Shown here: positions 59,212 through 64,000 of the stretch, in pieces
Layout: each line of letters starts with the position of its first letter
Numbering within the stretch: the stretch's first letter is position 1
Assembly (NCBI RefSeq): GCF_963675165.1
Contig: NC_087377.1
Span: 10,650,632-10,714,631 of the forward strand
Length of the DNA stretch: 64,000 bases
Direction of reading: 5' to 3'
Source: Halichondria panicea
Lineage: Eukaryota; Porifera; Demospongiae; Suberitida; Halichondriidae
Made by a program: the position numbers and the translations under genes
The notes under the pieces: generated by a model
What the model was told of the DNA's origin: nothing
Database searches by the model: none
The model's input: only the letters and a program-made list of their open reading frames with translations

Positions 59212-61784
59212 GATGAAGCAGACAATGCACTTTTTTTCTATCTATAAATTGTAGCTGCACTATACATCTATGTACAAATTAGACAAACGTATACGTACTT
59301 AGTTATAATTAGTATAGATGCACTTCTGCATGCATGATCTATATGACAATGTTTATATTTAACCATAGATAGATGCATGGGAACTCACTTTTATAGGACC
59401 AGGTTAACGGTTGCATGGATAGACAACTATAAAAATAGCATTTCCTGATACTGTAACTGTTTGGATATCATGTGTCTATTTTTAGACCATGCGGAACTAA
59501 CAAGACAACACAATAATATGAATATCATTAGCAACTTCTTTTATAACTAGAGCATTGAAGTGTTAACCCTCGGCTGTTGAAATAGATCTAGAGGAGTAAA
59601 GAAGCAAAAACCTACTTTTAATAGAGACAGCGGTAAAGGACCACTTCAGCTGCAAATAATTATGTAGATCTACTTCGAATAAAGGCCGCATGTAGAGTTA
59701 CCTTTTGCTCGCTTTTATACGACAACGAAGCTTTAACATCGTTGTGTGGAGGCTATCCATGCTGTAAACGTAGTGCTATATAGCATCTAGGTGAGTAGAC
59801 TCACATATCACAAACAAACAAACCAAGGTACTACTCTGACCGCCCTCGGCCCTTGGGTAATAAATCAAGAGAAGAGCTATTACTTAAATTATAGCTTCAT
59901 CTGACAATACTATGTGTTTTTCAGCCTGTATTTGCTTTTGTTGCACCCACCCACTTACAAGTGATGGTTCGTGAAACAGGAAATTAACTAGTATGGCCAT
60001 AGATAGTAGTTGAAAACGGGATCACGTGAGCTTATGTTAGCAACGTAAGGCCCTCTGGACAGTCCATATGTCAACCAATATACATTTAGACTCCTTGAGG
60101 TGTGATTTCACTGGTTGATACTAGGTAAATAGCCCTAAAATTTGTCTTCAGGCATGGCTGGATATAAAATAAATAGCTAGAAGACATGTTCATTCTTTGT
60201 AGAACACACAATTTGAATATTTACACTACTTAGCTTCTCTCTTTTTATTAAAAACAACACTACTGTCTTATGAATTGCAAATGAATGATCACAGTACATG
60301 TGTAGTAACACATGCACATGATGGTATGTTATTGCTTCAACTGTACATTGGAAGTGAGGAAGGCATACTTTTGAGTTATTGGCTGATTTGTTGATTTACA
60401 TACACTAAACATCTTTGCGGGCAAGCTTCTCAGCTGAGTTTATATTTGAGACTTGGCAATATTAAAGATCAATGTCTATATTATTGCATTGCATTTTGTA
60501 TTCATGCTCTGATTTTGTCACCGCAGTGTCGATGTGGTAAGAAGTTGGACTGACTGGAAGAACATTGATAATTCATGTATATAGTTATGCTTATAGACGA
60601 TTGTTTATTGTTGTCTATGCATGATTATAAACTGCCATTTAGTGCTATTGCAAGCTCAGCACTTTAAGCTGCATCTATGGTAGCGGCTATAATTGAGGTT
60701 GCAACCTACTATCTATGGTATGGCAGTACAGGTATACCTATATATAATTATATAGAATGAGCAGAGTTTATTCAGTGGGAATAAATACAAAAGTCTGCCG
60801 AGCACAATAAATATACTGTTTGACCGCCTTACACAATGTTCTGTATCAGTCAGTGGGTAAACATCACTATTATTATAGCATGCACGGGGACAGAATATTC
60901 TGTCCCCGTGTATAAGTATTTACTTAGGATTACTTGTATAAGTATTTACTTAGGAACAAGGATGGTTGCCCGCTGAAACCAAGGTAGTATATACCGTACT
61001 CTACCGAGACTACACCCACCCTAATTGCATGCTATAATATTATACAAAGCAGCTACAGGTGCATGGGATGGGCTTAATTTCGAAAACAGCAGAATGAAAC
61101 CCACTCATTAAGAAACTAAGTATTATTCTGTCTGTGTCGAGTCTGAGGCCTGCCAGCTCTTGAAATTACATCAATATATACAACAATGATAATGTGTAAA
61201 GTATTATCGAAGCAAATTAGCCTATGTGGGAACTTTCACTCAAAAGTGGGGGTGGGCGTAATCTCGGTAGAGTATGGTACTTAGGAGCAAGCATACCACT
61301 CCATATAATTATTTACTACTGGTAATCGTATTTTCTCTAACTTGAGGGCTGTGATGATATGCAAAAAACTGGCAAAGATCATAACTACACATGTACAGTT
61401 GTGTCCTTTGGGCAGTAGCTGTAGCTATAGAGTTATACACGCCACAGTTCACAACAAGTATCTTACAGTAATTAAAACTGAGTTTAGGATGTACTGTAGT
61501 GCTAGAATATAATATGCGAGCATATAATTTTGACCAATCAAAAACGTTATGCAATTAATCATTTTTCCTCGATTAAAAGACACAATTTCAATGGAGATTG
61601 TACAGGCCTCGAAATAAAGGCCAATTATTTATTGTGCGATATAAATGTATGCGATATGATAGGCACTCGTATATCACGCCTTAGTTGGTATCACGCATAA
61701 ATTTCAACTTTTCTAACACCACGATTATAATAGGTGATAGCATTCACTGCTTGGATCAATGTTCACGAAAAGGCACTTACCTAG
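59212..61784. other. Intergenic region with inverted-repeat elements
   Basis: An element at 59997-60718 has CCATAGATAGTAG ends. Another at 60992-61279 has TACCGTACTCTACCGAGA ends and a TA at each side. A loop-free 28-bp palindrome is at 60883-60910. The promoter of gene E should lie just above 59211. No other gene recognised. Confidence 0.6.
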
Positions 61785-62746
61785 AGAGGTTTGATCGTTC
61801 AAAGTTGGGTCGGCAGTCTTATGTTGACATTGGTCGTACAGGGAAATCAATGTAGTTAGGGTCATGCATGGGGAAGATACGACAGTATGCAGCTGGTCCT
61901 AGATTCTGGGGTATGTCAGTCTGTCTGCAAGAGCTCTAATCCAGGGTGTGCCTCTATCAAGCCACTGGTACTTAGATGCTGCAATCAAATAAACTTCAAT
62001 AAATAACATGACATGTATGTTATAACTGGCAAAAGTTTCATGTGAGCTTTTTTGTCTACAGATTCTAAATGCGAGTACCTACCGACATGTACAAGTCTGT
62101 ATTGGCATGTTCTTACTAGAGATAACCTTTTACTTTGAAAATGGTTATACAAAAAGTAATGAGCGTGCATTTAATCAATGCAGCATTCTGTGGTAAAATG
62201 GCAAGTGTCATGAATAATATATGTATCGATCATTATTCTTGTAGACCTTCTGGGTAGGCAATTAGCCTGCCAATTAAGCAGTAAGTTCTACATGCTTGCT
62301 AGGTACATGCAGATTAGTGCAGGTTCTAAGGGCCACACATATGTACAGTACATGTACTTTCAACAAGGCAGACAGCAAGGTGTATAGACTGGTTACATAC
62401 ATGTAGTGCGTATAAAATAGCCTGCATTGCAGCATGGGCACTCCCATGTGTTGTTGGGGGTTTCTGTGAGACTATGCTGGCATTATGTCAACAGGGGGCA
62501 CTTACCCAAAGAGGTATGGAGAATAGTAGAAGCATAGCCTCTTCTGTGATACGCACATGTAGCCAGGGTCAGTGCACATATGATAGCCACACCCACATTG
62601 CCAAAGTGAGCTGGTGGAAACTTGTGTTTCTTTAGTGGGTCTTTCCGAAACACAAAGCCACGAGAGTCTGGTCATCTAAGAGAACAATACTTATGATGTG
62701 TGCGTACGTGTGTAGCTTTGTGCACTTGCTATGCCAGATAGCGGGT

Positions 62747-62941
62747 AATTTTTGTGGGGTAACAAATTCGTTCAACTCAAAAAACGGTGGTTTTTGTGAG
62801 TAAACATTTCGTTTAGTCTCGTTACCTGCACTGCATTCATACGTTCAGGCAAGCCACGCCTACATTAAAATTTCGTGGAGGTCAGCTTGCCCACGAAAAT
62901 AACGAATATTTACCCCACGAAAATTACCCGCTATACGGTAC
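62747..62941. mobile_element. MITE with CCGCTATACGGTA end in D5
   Basis: The ends ATAGCGGGTAATTTTTGTGG and CCACGAAAATTACCCGCTAT are inverted. Same group as 2468-2670. Confidence 0.65.
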
Positions 62942-63138
62942 ACAATCTGCATGTTTATAAGCATGCAATCACAGTTTAATACAACGGCCTGAAATCGTCA
63001 TTGTTACCACAATACACTGTTCATCTGTAGGTACTGGGCACTAGCACACTGAACTGACTGTACCTCTTGATTTAAAGCAGCTCCGTTGTTTGCAATTAAG
63101 CCACAGTATAGTATAGTACTTGATATGTCCTCTCCAAC

Positions 63139-63520
63139 CTTGACCTTCTGTTGGGTTACTAGCCTCGATCCTAGGCCTCTCTTCGAGGAAGAGCGGCGTG
63201 GGATCGAGGCTAGTAACCCAACAGAAGGACACTAATTATATAACCTTGGTGAAAGTCGACTCTATCAGAAAGAAATTGCTGCTGTAACCAATACAGCTCT
63301 GTCTCTAGCTAGCTAGCTAGCTATATAGCTCTGTGTCTGACTTTATGAAGAGTATTCTTGGTTGTCTGTATGTGTTATTCAGGATATAATTCGGGTAAAA
63401 ATCAGTTTAATGGAAACATTACGGGAAAATTATCCAATAATTTTGCATAATAATGCGCAAGCAGTCAGTAGCAGGCCTCCTTTTTGAGGCCTTGTGAAGG
63501 AGGCTATTGGGTTACAAGCT
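63139..63520. repeat. Palindrome and repeat insertion splitting a D5 exon
   Basis: 28-bp arms starting CCTTCTGTTGGGTTACTAGC (63144) are perfectly inverted around a 28-bp loop. The outer part of each arm is exon sequence. Further repeat DNA with TAGC runs and AGGCCTCC motifs follows to about 63520 before D5 resumes. Confidence 0.7.
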
Positions 63521-63540
63521 AGTGCTTTTGCCTTTTGGTC

Positions 63541-64000
63541 ATCTGAGGAATGATAACAGTGGAGTCAATGTAAACACAACGCCCTAGGCTATACACATGT
63601 GCACGCAAAAGCTACGTACTGTACATGTAGTACTGAAATAGATACACGAGAATGGGAACGTACTGTCGTATCAGACTCACACTGTTAATCAGACACTCAT
63701 ATGTACATACCGACTCCCATGCATTCACCATGAATTTAAATAATTATCACACTTAGATCGTTCAAACAGCATCCCACCATGCAATAAAACACAGTCTCAA
63801 TATTGCAGGCACCGTAACCATGCAGCAGATGTGGAATGAAACCAGCTGACTAAATTCCCATTGTTGATCACATGACAATGTACATGTATATCACAATCAG
63901 GGTTTCATCCAGGATTTTAAGTTGGGGGGGGGGGGGGAGTTTGAAAAGGAACCGCGGCCCTAGCGCGAAAAATTTGAGGCTACGCCCACTTTTCCTGTCA
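63541..64000. other. Window end: D-type intron remnant and G-rich tract
   Basis: 63541-63710 matches D introns near 3840-3970 and 23280-23410. A poly-G run of about 15 is at 63925. No gene seen. Confidence 0.5.

Larger units (their letters stand above)
61785..63540 (-). pseudogene. D5: decayed fragment of a D receptor gene
   Basis: Exon relics in D order on the minus strand: part of the DDQEAEAL exon (about 63540 and again 63150-63060, split by an insertion), the second-helix exon (about 62675-62510) and the WLDRGT exon (about 61982-61785). Each has base losses or changes relative to D2 that break the frame, such as a lost C in the stretch coding TYPQNLG. There is no upstream receptor part in the window. 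The intervening introns still align with those of D1, so this was a full genomic duplication and not a retrocopy. Confidence 0.7.

Overview
The window looks like AT-rich nuclear DNA of an early-branching animal, most likely a sponge. It has short introns with GT..AG borders, exon-shuffled receptor genes with phase-1 introns, Ig and death domains, and very many small palindromic DNA transposons. The phylum is an inference; I see no species marker. No rRNA, tRNA or CRISPR array was recognised.

Region 1 (1-27.8 kb) is a receptor-gene cluster. On the minus strand an Ig-domain gene (A) follows a large membrane-receptor gene (D), and this D-A unit occurs twice about 18 kb apart: D1 (9084-1111) with A1 (804-1), and D2 (27837-20071) with A2 (18908-16668). 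D2 can be read as 19 exons in perfect phase giving 744 aa: signal peptide, two Cys-rich ectodomain modules, a membrane helix, a long tail, then three more hydrophobic segments that include an internally duplicated module. Gene C (9322-14945, plus) is head to head with D1, 237 bp apart. It shares the Cys-rich module but continues into a different beta-sandwich-like ectodomain, one membrane helix and a tail. Together these look like a family of diversifying surface receptors; a recognition or immune role is inference only.

Region 2 (27.9-38.4 kb) is a nest of DNA transposons. Its most striking member, 32396-37970, has 69-bp terminal inverted repeats (TIRs) that I read as identical and a 9-bp target-site duplication (TSD). 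It carries a full-length RecQ-type helicase gene (plus strand) facing a multi-exon minus-strand gene. That gene has a zinc-finger-like N-terminus and what I recognise as the DUF6589 family. Other elements in the nest share its TAGCC termini and 9-10 bp TSDs.

Region 3 (38.4-46.9 kb) holds a foldback element and decayed copies of D (D4, plus) and C (C', minus). The interval 41950-46853 is an inverted duplicate of 11778-16645.

Region 4 (46.9-55.4 kb) is repeat DNA: a LINE on the minus strand, split by a young Ty3/gypsy LTR retrotransposon (49787-54370).

Region 5 (55.4-64 kb) contains one clean gene, E (59211-56936, minus, 336 aa), with two ubiquitin-like domains and a death domain. It also has several small inverted-repeat elements and a fifth, decayed D copy near 61.8-63.5 kb.
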